Source of the DNA: Amycolatopsis sp. cg9
Lineage (GTDB): Bacteria > Actinomycetota > Actinomycetes > Mycobacteriales > Pseudonocardiaceae
Assembly: GCF_041346945.1 (NCBI RefSeq)
Contig: NZ_CP166850.1
Span: forward strand, 2,356,001-2,420,000
Direction of reading: 5' to 3'
Length of the DNA: 64,000 nucleotides
Below are positions 18,494 to 28,290 of this stretch, piece after piece. The stretch's first letter is position 1, and each line of letters opens with the position of its first letter. The notes under the pieces are model-generated. The model saw only the letters and a program-made list of their open reading frames with translations, made no database searches and was not told where the DNA came from. The position numbers and the translations under genes were made by a program.

Positions 18494-21400
18494 TCAGCCG
18501 CCGCGCACGACGAACGTCGCGTCGCCGGACGCCGACACCGGGCGCCCGGTCGGGTCCTGCCCGGTCGCCGTCGCCTTGCCCGTGAACCCCTGTTTCCCCG
18601 CGACAGTCGTGCAGGTGTAGGTGATTTCGGCGTCCGCGGCCAGTTCGGGCACGGTGTGCGCGCACGACGGCGTGCGGTCGTCGACGACGGACACCGCGGT
18701 CAGCGGCACGTCACCGGTGTTCTTGACCAGGACGGAAAACGTGACGGTGCCGTCTTCCCGGACTTCGTACGGCGTCGCGTCCTTCATCACCGCGATTTCG
18801 GGGTGGACGACGTCGACTTTCGCTTCGGCCGACGATTGCGCGGAGCGACCGGTCGGATCCGTTCCGGTCACTTCCGCGGGAGCGGTGAAATCGTCGTCCG
18901 ACGCTTTTCGGCTGCAGGTGTAAGTCCACGTCGAACCAGCAGGCAGGCGGTCGAACCGCCGCGCGCACGGCTGATCGTCCACAACGGACAATCCGGTCAG
19001 TGCGACGTCACCGGTGTTGCGCACGACGACGGTGAAGGTGACCTCGTCGCCGGCGCGCACCACCTTGGGCGTCGCGTCCTTCACCAGCTTCAGCGCCGGG
19101 TGGATGACGTCGACCTCGTCGGTGTCCGCGGCCGTGAGCGGCGGGCCGACGGGGGCGTTCGCCGTGGCTTTCGCGGTGGTGGCGACGTCGTCGGCCGGGG
19201 CGGTCGTGGTGCAGTCGAACTTCTGCGCGGCGCCCGCTTCCAGCTTGTCGAACGTCTTCGCGCAGGACGCGTCGACCCGGATCGCGGTCAGCGGCCCGTC
19301 GCCGGTGTTGGTGACGGTGATCGTCGAGGTCACGGCGTCGCCCGGGCGGAACGGGCCGCCGTGGATGTCCTGGGCGAGCCCGAGCCCCGGGTGCAGCACG
19401 GTGTACGCCGCGTCGTCGGTGGCGCTGACCTGGCGGTTCGTCGGATCGGTTCCGGTCGCGGTTGCGGAGCTCACGAAATTGTCGGTGCCGGCGGCTACCT
19501 TGCAGGAGTGGCGCTGGGTGGCGCCGGGGAGGAGGGTGCCGATGGACTGAGCGCACGCCGGAGTGCGACTGTCCACAACGGACACGTCGGTCAGTGGCAC
19601 GTCACCGGTGTTCGCGACGACGAGGGTGAACGTCACGGTGTCGCCTTGCCTGACCTGCGCGGGCGCCGCGTCGTCCGTGATCGTGACCGCGGGGTGGATG
19701 ACCTTGACCGGGACCTCGGCGGTGGCGGTGACCGGACGGTTCGTGGCGTCGGTACCGGTCGCTTTCGCGGTGGCGGCGAAGTCGGCGTCGCCGGCGACTT
19801 CGGTGCAGCTGTAAGTCTGCTTCGCCTGTGGCTCGAGCGGTCCCAAGGACTTGGTGCAGTCCGGGGCCCGCTGGTCGGCCACCGAAACTTCCCGCAGCAG
19901 GCTGTCGCCGGTGTTCGTGACGGTGATCGTCGACGTGACGGTGTCGCCCGGGCGGACCAGCTTCGGGTCGGCGGACCTCGTGATCGCGATGGCCGGGTGG
20001 ACCACGTCGACGGCGGCGACGGCGGAGGCGGTGACGTCCGGGCCGGTCGGTGGGGTGGCGCTCACCCGCACGGTGCGGGTGACGTCGTCGGCCGGAGCCG
20101 TGGCGGTGCAGCCGAACTCGCGGGTGGCGCCGGGCTCGAGGGCGCCGTCGATCGCCTGGGTGCAGCCGGTGGTCCGCGCGGCTTGCGCGTCCGTGACGTG
20201 GAGGCCGGCCAGCGGCACGTCGCCGGTGTTGCGCACGGTGATCCGGAACGGCACGGTGTCGCCCTCGCGGAACGGGCCGGCCGTGACGTCCGCGGTGATC
20301 GCGACGGCGGGGTGCTGCACGACGAACGCGGCTTCCGCGCCGGCTGTGACCGGGCGGACGGTCGGATCGGTGCCGGTAACCACCGGCTTGTTCGCGAAGC
20401 CGGTGGCGCCCGCGACGGTCGTGCACGTGTACGTCTGCGTCGCCTGCGGCTGGAGCGTGCCGAGCGGCTTCGCGCACGCGGCGACCTGGTCGTCCGCGAC
20501 CGCGACGCCGGTGAGCGGCACGTCGCCGGGGTTGGTGGCGGTGATCGTCCAGGTCACCGTGTCGCCTTCGCGGACCTGCGCCGGTGCGGCCTTCGCCGCG
20601 AGCGAGACGGCGGGGTGGATGACGTCGACGACGGCGTCGTCGGTGACCTTCACCGGGCCGCCGAGCTGGTCCTCGGCCGTCGCGGTCGCCGTGTTGGTGA
20701 AGTCGTCGGCCGGGGCGGGCGCGGTGCACGAGTACGTCTGCTTGCCCTGCGGCGGCAGCGCGCCGATCACCTTGGCGCAGGCCGGGGTGCGGTCGTCGGT
20801 CACGGCGACGTCGGTCAGCGGCGCGTCGCCGGCGTTGGCCACGGTGATCGTGAAGGTCACCGGGTCGCCGGCTCGGGCGACGGCGGGGGCGGCGTCCTTC
20901 GTGAGCGTCAGCGCCGGGGTGATCACCGTGACGGTGGCCGACGCGGTGGCGGTCACCGGTTGCCCGCTCCGGTCGGTGCCGGTGGCGGTCGTGTGGGACG
21001 TCGTGGTGCGGGACGGGTTCGCCGTGCACGTGTACGTCTGCGTCGCGCCCGCGGCCAGGCCGGCGAAGGTGCGCGAGCACGACGTCGTCGTGTCGTCGGC
21101 GACGGTGACCGGCGCCAGGGGGCTGTCGCCGGTGTTGTGCACGGCGACGGTCCAGGTGACGGGGTCGCCGGCGTGGATCACCGGCGGGTTCGCGGTCTTG
21201 GTGAGCTCGACGGCGGGCGCGATCGTGGGCGCGGGTGCGTCGGCGGTGGCCATGACCTGCTTGCCGAGCTCGTCGGTGGCCGCGGCGGTCGCGGTGGTGA
21301 CGCCGTCGGCGATCGGGGCCTTCGCCGTGCACTCCCACGTGCGGCTCTCGCCGGGCGCGAGCGTGCCGGGCGGCGACTGCGCGCACGAAGGAGTCTTCGG

Positions 21401-22894
21401 GTCGGTGACCTGGAGGCCGCTCAGCCCGGTGTCGCCGGTGTTCACGGCCTTGATCGTGAACGTCGCGGTGTCGCCGGCGCGGTAGGCGGGCCGGTCGGCC
21501 GTCTTCGTGAGGCCGAGCGCCGGGTGCAGGACGTCGACGTGGGCGGCGGCGACGCCGTCGAGGTGGTCGCCGAGCGCGCTCGTGCCGGTCGCCTTGGCCG
21601 AGTTCGTGAAGTCGTCGGCCGGGGCGGGTCCGGTGCAGGTGTAGCTGGCCGTCTGGCCCGGGGCGAGCGTGCCGAGCGGCTTCGCGCACGCGGGGACGGC
21701 GTCGGCCGTCACCTGCACGCCGGTCGCCGGGACGCCGCCCGGGTTGGTCACGGCGACGGCGAACGTGACCGGGTCGCCGGCGTGCGCCTTGGGCTGGGTC
21801 GCGCGCAGGGCGAGCTGGAGTTCGGGCACCGGCACCGAGAACGCGAGGTTCTGCGCGAGGTAGGCGTCGCCGCTGGTGACGAAGCCGAGCTTCGCGCTGG
21901 TCGCGCCGGCGGCGACACGGTCGACGTTGAACGCCTTCGCGTCGACGCTGAAGGTGTTCTTCGCGGCCGGGGCGGCGGCGTTGTCGGCGTTCGAGACGAA
22001 GAAGTTCGACGTGCCGCCGGTCGCGGGCTCGGCGGCCGGGGTGCCGTCGACCAGGAACTGGTCGCCGGAGGCACCCCAGTCGCCGTCGTACGCGGTGACG
22101 CCGAGGTGCGCGTCGGCGGCCGCGGCGCGGAAGCCGGTGATCGTCGTCTCGGCGGCCGGGGCGCCGGCGGTCTGGTTGACGTGCCCGTCGTACACGACGA
22201 CCTTGCGCTTGTTCGGCGCGTAGTCCGCGTTGCGCTCCGGGTAGGCGTAGACGAGGGCGACCGACCACCCGCCGACGCAGCCGAAACCCTTGGGGGCCCA
22301 GACGTTCCCGACCGTCAGGTCGAGCGCGGTCCCGGTCGGGGCGGTGGCGAACCGGTCGGTCACGTCGGCGTGGGCCGAGTAGTAGCCCGCGTCTTCGGCG
22401 TACCCCGAGGGCGCGAGGTCGACGGACTTCGCGCTGCCGACGGTGAGCCGGACGTTCTGCTTCGCGGGCGTCCCGGGCGGGAGGACCGCGCCCTGGCACG
22501 TCGTGCTGCCCGCCCAGTTCAGGCGGGCGAAGGCGATCTTCGCGCCTGGCGGGATGCTCACCGACGCGCTCGCCGAGTCGAAGGTGGCCGGGTCGGCGTC
22601 GATGTCGGCCCACTGCAGGAAGAAGTCCTCGTTGGCGAGGGTGTCCTTGCGGTCCGCGGTGTTCGCGCAGGCCGCGGGGGTGGCGACCGGACCGGACGTC
22701 GGCGCGTGGTCGGCGGCGACCGGGCAGCGCAGGACGCCGTTGCCCGCGTACAGGAAGTCGCCGTAGACGACGGCGTCGTAGCCCACCGCGAACGGCGGGA
22801 CCGCGGTCGCGCTCGCCGACGGCACGACGGCCGAGGCCAGGAAGACCAGTGCCAGCACCACAACCAGGCGAAGCGGTCGTTCGGGCAACGGCAC
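18494..22894 (-). CDS. Large exported protein with about eleven DUF11-type repeats
   Basis: A 1466-residue secreted protein. A signal peptide (LRLVVVLALVFLASAVVPSASA) precedes an N-terminal domain of roughly 330 residues (FAVGYDAVVYGDFLYAGNG ... VSNADNAAAPAAKN) and about eleven tandem repeats of roughly 100 residues. Each repeat has the DUF11 pattern: HPALxLTK..., a GDxVTFTVxVxNTGDxPLT core, and two cysteines (TPxCAxxxGxLxPG...TYTCT), probably one disulfide per repeat. These are Ig-like beta-sandwich surface stalks. No LPXTG motif or C-terminal membrane helix is visible, so anchoring is unclear. GTG 22894 is preceded by GGAGG. The gene is very large and its other frames give long false ORFs. 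Confidence 0.9.
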   Translation of the reverse strand: MPLPERPLRLVVVLALVFLASAVVPSASATAVPPFAVGYDAVVYGDFLYAGNGVLRCPVAADHAPTSGPVATPAACANTADRKDTLANEDFFLQWADIDADPATFDSASASVSIPPGAKIAFARLNWAGSTTCQGAVLPPGTPAKQNVRLTVGSAKSVDLAPSGYAEDAGYYSAHADVTDRFATAPTGTALDLTVGNVWAPKGFGCVGGWSVALVYAYPERNADYAPNKRKVVVYDGHVNQTAGAPAAETTITGFRAAAADAHLGVTAYDGDWGASGDQFLVDGTPAAEPATGGTSNFFVSNADNAAAPAAKNTFSVDAKAFNVDRVAAGATSAKLGFVTSGDAYLAQNLAFSVPVPELQLALRATQPKAHAGDPVTFAVAVTNPGGVPATGVQVTADAVPACAKPLGTLAPGQTASYTCTGPAPADDFTNSAKATGTSALGDHLDGVAAAHVDVLHPALGLTKTADRPAYRAGDTATFTIKAVNTGDTGLSGLQVTDPKTPSCAQSPPGTLAPGESRTWECTAKAPIADGVTTATAAATDELGKQVMATADAPAPTIAPAVELTKTANPPVIHAGDPVTWTVAVHNTGDSPLAPVTVADDTTTSCSRTFAGLAAGATQTYTCTANPSRTTTSHTTATGTDRSGQPVTATASATVTVITPALTLTKDAAPAVARAGDPVTFTITVANAGDAPLTDVAVTDDRTPACAKVIGALPPQGKQTYSCTAPAPADDFTNTATATAEDQLGGPVKVTDDAVVDVIHPAVSLAAKAAPAQVREGDTVTWTITATNPGDVPLTGVAVADDQVAACAKPLGTLQPQATQTYTCTTVAGATGFANKPVVTGTDPTVRPVTAGAEAAFVVQHPAVAITADVTAGPFREGDTVPFRITVRNTGDVPLAGLHVTDAQAARTTGCTQAIDGALEPGATREFGCTATAPADDVTRTVRVSATPPTGPDVTASAVAAVDVVHPAIAITRSADPKLVRPGDTVTSTITVTNTGDSLLREVSVADQRAPDCTKSLGPLEPQAKQTYSCTEVAGDADFAATAKATGTDATNRPVTATAEVPVKVIHPAVTITDDAAPAQVRQGDTVTFTLVVANTGDVPLTDVSVVDSRTPACAQSIGTLLPGATQRHSCKVAAGTDNFVSSATATGTDPTNRQVSATDDAAYTVLHPGLGLAQDIHGGPFRPGDAVTSTITVTNTGDGPLTAIRVDASCAKTFDKLEAGAAQKFDCTTTAPADDVATTAKATANAPVGPPLTAADTDEVDVIHPALKLVKDATPKVVRAGDEVTFTVVVRNTGDVALTGLSVVDDQPCARRFDRLPAGSTWTYTCSRKASDDDFTAPAEVTGTDPTGRSAQSSAEAKVDVVHPEIAVMKDATPYEVREDGTVTFSVLVKNTGDVPLTAVSVVDDRTPSCAHTVPELAADAEITYTCTTVAGKQGFTGKATATGQDPTGRPVSASGDATFVVRGG

Positions 22895-22963
22895 TCCTCG
22901 CCACCTCCGGGGTCGAGACGACCTTGGGAGCCTGGCACGAGCGCCGGGTTTACGCCCTCGAAC

Positions 22964-23434
22964 TCACTCGTTCGTGGAGCCGGTCAGCTTCACCGTCGAC
23001 TCGTGGGTCAGGGACGTCGCCGCCTCGACGAAGCCGATGACCGTCCGGAGTTCGTCGTCGGTGTAGCGGTCGCAGAGCTCGTACATGCCCTTGACCAGGT
23101 GGTCCCACAGGTGCACGCCGCTCGCGATGGCCTGCTCGTCCAGCGCGATCAGCACCCGCCGGCGGTCGTCGGGGTGCGGGCGGCGGTCGACGATGCCCTT
23201 GCGCTCCAGCCGGTCGATCATCGCGGTCACGGACGCCGGGGCGAGTCCGGACAGGCGAGCGAGCTCCTTCGGGGTCTGCGGCCCGAAGCGCGCGAGGTAG
23301 TCGAGGACCTTGCTCTCCACCGCCGACAGCCCGCGGGTCTCGGAGATCGCCGTGTGGAACATGACCGTCTCGGTCGACAGCTCCCGCGACCTGAGCAGGA
23401 CTTCGTCGACCAGGTGCGCACGCTCGCTTGACAC
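22964..23434 (-). CDS. MarR family regulator
   Basis: A 156-residue winged-helix regulator. TPKELARLSGLAPASVTAMIDRLERKGIVDRRPHPDDRRRVLIALDEQ is the MarR recognition helix and wing. GTG 23434 follows TAGGCT (minus strand, 23447-23442) by 7 nt, so it is probably leaderless. It is divergent from the FAD monooxygenase, with a palindrome between them, and likely represses it and itself until a small aromatic ligand binds. Confidence 0.9.
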   Translation of the reverse strand: MSSERAHLVDEVLLRSRELSTETVMFHTAISETRGLSAVESKVLDYLARFGPQTPKELARLSGLAPASVTAMIDRLERKGIVDRRPHPDDRRRVLIALDEQAIASGVHLWDHLVKGMYELCDRYTDDELRTVIGFVEAATSLTHESTVKLTGSTNE

Positions 23435-23456
23435 GGCCCTCAGCCTAGCGCACTCT

Positions 23457-23478
23457 TTAGTTCGACAGAACGAATTAG
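23457..23478. promoter_or_regulatory. Candidate MarR operator
   Basis: TTAGTTCG (23457-23464), 6 nt, CGAATTAG (23471-23478): an inverted repeat with 6 of 8 arm positions matching, centred between the divergent MarR and monooxygenase genes and close to both likely start sites. AT-rich near-palindromes of this size are usual MarR targets. An SOS box was considered and does not fit. Confidence 0.55.
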
Positions 23479-23507
23479 TTTCTAAGAGATTCGAGGGGAC
23501 GAACGAG

Positions 23508-24701
23508 ATGACACGGGCACTGATCATCGGGGGCGGCATCGCGGGCACGATCACGGCCATCGCCCTGCACGAAGCCGGGCACGAGCCGGTGCTGTTCGAG
23601 GCGTACGACCGCGGCGCGGAGGGCGTCGGCGCGTTCCTGACCTTGGCGGTGAACGGCTTGGACGCCCTGCTGCCGCTCGGCCTGAAGGACGTGGTCCGGC
23701 GCACGGGCTTCGACTCGCCGCGGATGTCGATCGGGCTCGGCGACGGCACCCGGCTCGCCGAATTCCCCCTGGGCGGCGCGCTGGCGGACGGCACCGTGAG
23801 CCAGACCGTGCTGCGCTCGGAGCTCTACGTCGCCCTGCGCGACGAGGCCGCGCGGCGCGGCATCCACGCCGAGTACGGCAAGCGGCTGATCGGCGCGAGC
23901 CAGACGGACACGCACGTCAGAGCCGACTTCTCCGACGGCTCACACTCGGAAGGCGACCTGCTGATCGGCGCCGACGGCCTCCGCTCGCGGGTCCGCACGA
24001 TCATCGACCCGGACGCGCCGTCACCACGGTACGTCCCGCTGCTCAACACCGGCGGGTTCGCCGAGGGCCTGTCGCTGCCGGACGAGCCCGGGGTGCTGAA
24101 CATGGTGTTCGGCAAGCGGGTGTTCTTCTGCCACGTCGTCAGTCCGGACGGGCGCGTCTGGTGGTTCGCGAACCCGGCCCGCAAGACCGAGCCGACCGCG
24201 TCCGAGCTGGCGGGGCTCGCCGGGGAAAAGCTGCGGAAGGAGCTGCTGGACCTGGTGTCCCGCGACCGGACGCCGGCCACCGAGATCATCCGCGCCACGC
24301 GGGAGGTCTACCCGGCGTGGCCGACGTACGACTTCCCGTCGGTCCCGGTCTGGCACCGCGGCCGCATGGTGATCATCGGCGACGCGGCGCACGCGACGTC
24401 ACCGGCGGCGGGGCAGGGCGCGTCGATGGCCATCGAAGACGCCGTCACGCTGGGCAAATGCCTCCGGGACGTGCCGGAGGTGGCGCAGGCTCTCGCCACC
24501 TACGAGCGCCTGCGCCGCGAGCGCGTCGAAGCGGTCGTCGCGGCCGGCAAGCGCAACGGCGAGCAGAAGGTGATCGGCCCGGTCGGCCGCGTGGTGCGCG
24601 ACTTCTTCATCAAGCGGGCGTTCTCGAAGCCGTTCGACGAGGACCCGAACGCCTTCATGTGGGACCACCGCATCGACTGGAACGAGAAGATCTCCGCCTA
24701 G
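23508..24701 (+). CDS. FAD-dependent aromatic monooxygenase (TetX/PHBH-like)
   Basis: A 397-residue group A flavoprotein monooxygenase. The dinucleotide fold [20 protein letters not shown] is at the N-terminus, [13 protein letters not shown] corresponds to the DG motif, and [23 protein letters not shown] near residue 290 is the GD motif that binds FAD and substrate. Such enzymes hydroxylate aromatic acids, antibiotics or polyketides with NAD(P)H and O2. A divergent MarR gene suggests induction by an aromatic compound or drug. ATG 23508 follows GAGGGGACGAACGAG; the frame is open upstream to 23310. Confidence 0.9.
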   Translation: MTRALIIGGGIAGTITAIALHEAGHEPVLFEAYDRGAEGVGAFLTLAVNGLDALLPLGLKDVVRRTGFDSPRMSIGLGDGTRLAEFPLGGALADGTVSQTVLRSELYVALRDEAARRGIHAEYGKRLIGASQTDTHVRADFSDGSHSEGDLLIGADGLRSRVRTIIDPDAPSPRYVPLLNTGGFAEGLSLPDEPGVLNMVFGKRVFFCHVVSPDGRVWWFANPARKTEPTASELAGLAGEKLRKELLDLVSRDRTPATEIIRATREVYPAWPTYDFPSVPVWHRGRMVIIGDAAHATSPAAGQGASMAIEDAVTLGKCLRDVPEVAQALATYERLRRERVEAVVAAGKRNGEQKVIGPVGRVVRDFFIKRAFSKPFDEDPNAFMWDHRIDWNEKISA

Positions 24702-25279
24702 CGCCAGGTGTCGACGCGGTGGAAGTTCTTGTACGCCCGGCTCGGGGTCGGGCCGCGCTGCCCCTGGTAGCGGGACCCGGCCTCGGTGGAGCCGTACGGG
24801 TGCTCGGCCGCGCTCGACAGGCGGAAGATGCAGAGCTGGCCGATCTTCATGCCCGGCCAGAGCGTGATCGGCAGGTTGGCGACGTTCGACAGCTCGAGCG
24901 TGATGTGCCCGGAGAAGCCGGGGTCGATGAACCCGGCGGTCGAGTGCGTGAGCAGCCCGAGGCGGCCGAGCGAGGACTTGCCCTCGAGGCGGCCGGCCAG
25001 GTCGTCGGCCAGCGTGACGAGCTCGTAGGTCGACCCGAGGACGAACTCGCCCGGGTGCAGCACGAAGGGCTCGTCGCCCTCCTTCTCGACCAGCGAGGTC
25101 AGCTCGTCCTGCTGCAGCTGCGGGTCGATGTGGGTGTACTTGCTGTTGTCGAAGACGCGGAAGAACCGGTCGAGCCGGACGTCGATGCTGGACGGCTGGA
25201 CCATGCCGGCATCGAAGGGGTCGATGCCGAGCCGGCCGGCGTCGAGCTCTTTGCGGAGGTCACGGTCACTGAGCAGCAC
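24698..25279 (-). CDS. dcd: dCTP deaminase
   Basis: A 193-residue dCTP deaminase, starting [23 protein letters not shown]. The nucleotide-binding core is [21 protein letters not shown] followed by [16 protein letters not shown] with the catalytic glutamate, and the C-terminal [15 protein letters not shown] closes the site. It makes dUTP (or directly dUMP, as in mycobacteria) for thymidylate synthesis. The GTG start lies 7 nt after TAGGCT (minus strand, 25292-25287), so it is probably leaderless. It overlaps the end of the monooxygenase by 4 nt. Confidence 0.96.
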   Translation of the reverse strand: MLLSDRDLRKELDAGRLGIDPFDAGMVQPSSIDVRLDRFFRVFDNSKYTHIDPQLQQDELTSLVEKEGDEPFVLHPGEFVLGSTYELVTLADDLAGRLEGKSSLGRLGLLTHSTAGFIDPGFSGHITLELSNVANLPITLWPGMKIGQLCIFRLSSAAEHPYGSTEAGSRYQGQRGPTPSRAYKNFHRVDTWR

Positions 25280-25302
25280 GCCCGGCAGCCTATCCGGTGG
25301 GT

Positions 25303-26496
25303 TCAGGCGACCCGCATGTGCTGCGCGTAGGAGGTATCGGGAGCGAAGATCTTCTCGAGCCGCTTCACGTACCCGCGGCGCCCGGCGCGCCCGAGCCGTT
25401 CCTGCAGCGCGGTGGCCCCGGGGATGAACCGCCGCACGGTCTCGGCAGCGAAGTTCACCCCGGCCACGGCGACGATCGCGGCCTGCGCGACGGGATCGTT
25501 CGGCAGCTCGAGGAAGTCCGCGTTGGTCTTCCCGAGCACGAGCCTGCTGATCGAAGAGTGCACGGCGACGGAGACGTGCGACAAGACCTTTCCGACGGCC
25601 CCGCGCCCTTCCCCGACGGCGGCGTTGGCCTCGACGAGCGCCTTGGCGAGCCGCTTGGAGTCGTCGTCCGGGATGAACTCGGTGGCGGCGAGCAGCCACA
25701 ACAGGCGCCAGGCGTCCTCTTCGGAGGTCGGCAGCAGCTCGTCGTCGACCCCCATGAGCCACCCGATGTAGCGCCAGAGGTGCAGGATGTCGCCGCGCTC
25801 GCGGGCGGAGTACCGGAGGCCGAGCAGCTGCGTGCCGAAGACGTAGACGAGCGAGAAGAGCAGCAGCGTCCCGGCGGTCTGCACCTGGTTGACGGGCCGG
25901 TCCCAGGCCTCGTAGTCCCAGTCGTCCCGCCCGTTCATGGCGGCGCGCACGTGGGCGTGCACGAGCCGGATCCGCAGCGCGGAGGCGTACCCCTTTTCCC
26001 CGTGCGTGAGCGCGCCGGGCGTGGTGACGTCGATCCACCAGTTGGCGGTCTCGACGAGCCGCCGTGTCGCCTTGTACTCGATTTCCCCGGTCCCGACCAG
26101 CGCTTTCGTCGCGCGCGACGCGAGGTAGCCGCCCATCAGCGACATGTCGCCGAGCGGGAAGAGCCCCAGCAACCCGGCCCGCGTGATGGCCCGCGCCCCG
26201 CGCTCGAGCCGCTCGTCGTCGACCCAGTAGGGCTTGGCGTCGACCTGCTCGAAGAACTCCTTGAGCGGCCCGGGCGCCGCGACACCGCCCCGCAGCGCGT
26301 CTTCGAAGAGCCGGCGCCCCTGCCCCTTCGGCTGCCGGGCCATCCACGCGACGACGTCGTCCGCGAGCCGGTCCTGCACCTGCGCGAACTCCCGCAGCCG
26401 GGCCACCTGCCGCTCGTCCCCCCGGATGTCGCCTCCGACGAACAGCCGCGACGCGAGCCGGAACCCACCCTGGCGGAACAGCTCGGGATCCTCCAT
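25303..26496 (-). CDS. MpaB/Lcp-like oxygenase family protein (DUF2236)
   Basis: A 397-residue protein of the family that includes mycophenolic acid MpaB and the rubber oxygenase Lcp, heme-b proteins. The core [13 protein letters not shown] supplies the conserved Arg/His residues that bind or neighbour the heme in Lcp. It has no signal peptide here. GGAGGTGAGC precedes ATG 26496, the chosen start. Most actinobacterial members have no known substrate; oxidative cleavage or dehydrogenation of isoprenoids is the best analogy. It lies 23 nt upstream of dcd on the same strand, but dcd appears to have its own promoter. Confidence 0.82.
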   Translation of the reverse strand: MEDPELFRQGGFRLASRLFVGGDIRGDERQVARLREFAQVQDRLADDVVAWMARQPKGQGRRLFEDALRGGVAAPGPLKEFFEQVDAKPYWVDDERLERGARAITRAGLLGLFPLGDMSLMGGYLASRATKALVGTGEIEYKATRRLVETANWWIDVTTPGALTHGEKGYASALRIRLVHAHVRAAMNGRDDWDYEAWDRPVNQVQTAGTLLLFSLVYVFGTQLLGLRYSARERGDILHLWRYIGWLMGVDDELLPTSEEDAWRLLWLLAATEFIPDDDSKRLAKALVEANAAVGEGRGAVGKVLSHVSVAVHSSISRLVLGKTNADFLELPNDPVAQAAIVAVAGVNFAAETVRRFIPGATALQERLGRAGRRGYVKRLEKIFAPDTSYAQHMRVA

Positions 26497-26602
26497 GCTC
26501 ACCTCCGAGGTCGACAACAAGTGTTGTCACTTCACGCGCCGACGTCAAGGAGGAGGGGTCTGGACAAGGGGATCACGCCGCCGTGTATGCTGGCGACACA
26601 CT

Positions 26603-26673
26603 GCGGATGTAGTTCAATGGTAGAACATCAGCTTCCCAAGCTGAATACGCGGGTTCGATTCCCGTCATCCGCT
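26603..26673 (+). tRNA. tRNA-Gly (CCC)
   Basis: A 71-nt cloverleaf. Acceptor arms GCGGATG (26603-26609) and CATCCGC (26666-26672) pair fully; the anticodon arm TCAGC/GCTGA encloses loop TTCCCAA, with anticodon CCC at 26635-26637 reading GGG; the T arm is CGGGTTCGATTCCCG. No CCA is encoded. Its 3' end overlaps the last 9 nt of the convergent sigma factor gene. Confidence 0.97.
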
Positions 26674-27891
26674 CTCACCGAAACCCCGGGCATTCCGCTC
26701 GGGGTTTTCGCTTTCCAACCGGGCCCGCAATTCCGCCGCGTGCGCCGCGGGCAATCCCGTTTCCACCGCCCGCTCCAAAGCCGCGAGTGCCGACGCCGAA
26801 CCCAAGCGGTGCAACAACTCCGCGCGCGACGCGTGCCACCACGGGTAATCCGCCAAATCCGGCAGCGCGTCCACCAAAGCCAATGCCGCCGTCGGGCCGT
26901 CGCGTTCCGCCACCGCCGCCGCGCGGTTGAGTCGCACCACCGGCGTGTCCTGGATCGACAACAGCACGTCGTACCAGGAAATCACCGCGTTCCAGTTCGT
27001 CTCCGCGTACGACGGGGCCAGGTCGTGACAGGCCGCGATCGCCGCCTGGACGACGTACGGGTTCGGGGTCGACGGGGTCCGGCGCAGGCCGGTGCCGACC
27101 AGCTCGACGCCTTCCTTGATCAGCTCGAAGTCCCACGCCGAACGGTCCTGGTCGGCCAGCAGCACCGGTGCGCCCGACACGAACCTGGCCGGGCGGCGGG
27201 CGTCCTGCAGCAGCACCAAGGCCAGCAGCCCCAGCGCCGTCGGCTCGTCCGGCATCAGCGAAGCCAGCAGGCGTGCCAGCCGGACGGCTTCGTCGAGCAG
27301 CGCGACGCGGCCCGTGTAGCCCTCGTTGAAGATCAAGTACACCGTCGACGCCACGCCCGACAACCGCGAAGGCAACTCCTCGGCAGCCGGCACCCGGTAC
27401 GGGATCCGCGCCTGGGCGATCTTCTGCTTCGCGCGCGTCAGGCGCTTCGCCATCGTCGCTTCGGGGACCAGCAACCCGCGGGCCACCTCCGCGGTCGACA
27501 AACCGCCCAATGTCCGAAGCGCCAGTGCCACCTGGGCGTCCAGCGAAAGCGCCGGGTGGCAGCACGTGAACACCAGGCGCAGCAGGTCGTCGCGGACGGA
27601 AACCGGGTCCGGGCACGGGTCGATGGCCGGCATCGCGTCCGCCTCCTTCCCGAGGCGCTTCGCTTCGCGGCGGACGACGTCGACCGCGCGGCGGCGGGCC
27701 GCCACCAGGAGCCAGCCGCGGGGGTTGCCGGGGACGCCGTCGCGCGGCCACGTTTCGAGGGCGCGCACGACGGCGTCCTGCACCGCGTCTTCGGCCAGGT
27801 CGACGCTGCCGGTGACGCGGACCAGCGTGGCCAGAACCCGGGTGCCCTCGTCCCGGACCAGCCGCGCGACCGCGTCCCCGGCGCCGGTCAC
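26665..27891 (-). CDS. ECF42-type RNA polymerase sigma factor
   Basis: A 408-residue sigma factor: region 2 near the N-terminus (LAEDAVQDAVVRALETWP), region 4 (LRTLGGLSTAEVARGLLVPEATMAKRLTRAKQKI) and a long C-terminal TPR-like extension (about residues 190-408, including YLIFNEGY and LNRAAAVAERDGPTAALALVDAL). Length, extension and pairing with a DGPF protein identify ECF42, a widespread group without a classical anti-sigma; the extension is needed for activity. GTG 27891 overlaps the DGPF stop (GTGA), so the two are coupled. The stop codon lies inside tRNA-Gly sequence on the opposite strand. Confidence 0.92.
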   Translation of the reverse strand: MTGAGDAVARLVRDEGTRVLATLVRVTGSVDLAEDAVQDAVVRALETWPRDGVPGNPRGWLLVAARRRAVDVVRREAKRLGKEADAMPAIDPCPDPVSVRDDLLRLVFTCCHPALSLDAQVALALRTLGGLSTAEVARGLLVPEATMAKRLTRAKQKIAQARIPYRVPAAEELPSRLSGVASTVYLIFNEGYTGRVALLDEAVRLARLLASLMPDEPTALGLLALVLLQDARRPARFVSGAPVLLADQDRSAWDFELIKEGVELVGTGLRRTPSTPNPYVVQAAIAACHDLAPSYAETNWNAVISWYDVLLSIQDTPVVRLNRAAAVAERDGPTAALALVDALPDLADYPWWHASRAELLHRLGSASALAALERAVETGLPAAHAAELRARLESENPERNARGFGESG

Positions 27892-28238
27892 TGGCCGAAG
27901 TCGACGACCGGCCGGACTTCGATGGCGCCGTCCCAGGCGCCCGGGATCTGCGCCGCGCGCTTCACGGCCTCGTCGAGGTCGGCGCATTCGAGCAGGTAGA
28001 AGCCGGTCAGGGCTTCCTTCGTCTCCGCGTACGGGCCGTCGCTCGTGACGATGTCGCCGCCCTTGCCGCCGGTGACGCGGACCGTCGTCGCGGTGGCTGT
28101 CGGGTACAGCGCCGCGCCGCCGCGGATGACGGCCTGGGCGCCCTCGTGGAACTCGTTGTAGTCCTTCATCATGTCCGCGGCCTCGGGCTTGGTCGGGTCG
28201 ACGTCGGAGGCGTAGATGATCGCGGCGTACTGGGGCAT
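27888..28238 (-). CDS. YCII-related DGPF protein partnered with ECF42
   Basis: A 116-residue single YCII-like domain with the DGPF motif in a DGPY variant (TSDGPYAETKEALTGFYLLE). DGPF proteins are encoded with ECF42 sigma factors and are the most frequent targets of them; their chemistry is unknown. First gene of the two-gene unit, with an ATG start. A probable sigma-dependent promoter lies 53 nt upstream. Confidence 0.92.
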   Translation of the reverse strand: MPQYAAIIYASDVDPTKPEAADMMKDYNEFHEGAQAVIRGGAALYPTATATTVRVTGGKGGDIVTSDGPYAETKEALTGFYLLECADLDEAVKRAAQIPGAWDGAIEVRPVVDFGQ

Positions 28239-28290
28239 GGCTGCTCCTCACAGGTCCTGACCGGCGCCGGTCGCCGGCTCTCACTGTAAG

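Noticed and set aside
19602..22904. 1100-residue minus-strand ORF
   Set aside because: Different frame of the same gene, rich in Arg/Pro/His; the DUF11 frame with signal peptide and repeats is clearly the real one.
18656..23431. 1591-residue plus-strand ORF across the DUF11 gene
   Set aside because: Shadow of the repeat-rich minus-strand gene; low-complexity Arg/Gly/Val composition, no motif and no ribosome binding site.
23457..23478. SOS/LexA box between MarR and monooxygenase
   Set aside because: The repeat is GTTC-N4-GAAC in the wrong orientation for GAAC-N4-GTTC.
25297..27999. 900-residue plus-strand ORF
   Set aside because: Runs antisense through dcd-downstream oxygenase, tRNA and sigma factor; no conserved motif.
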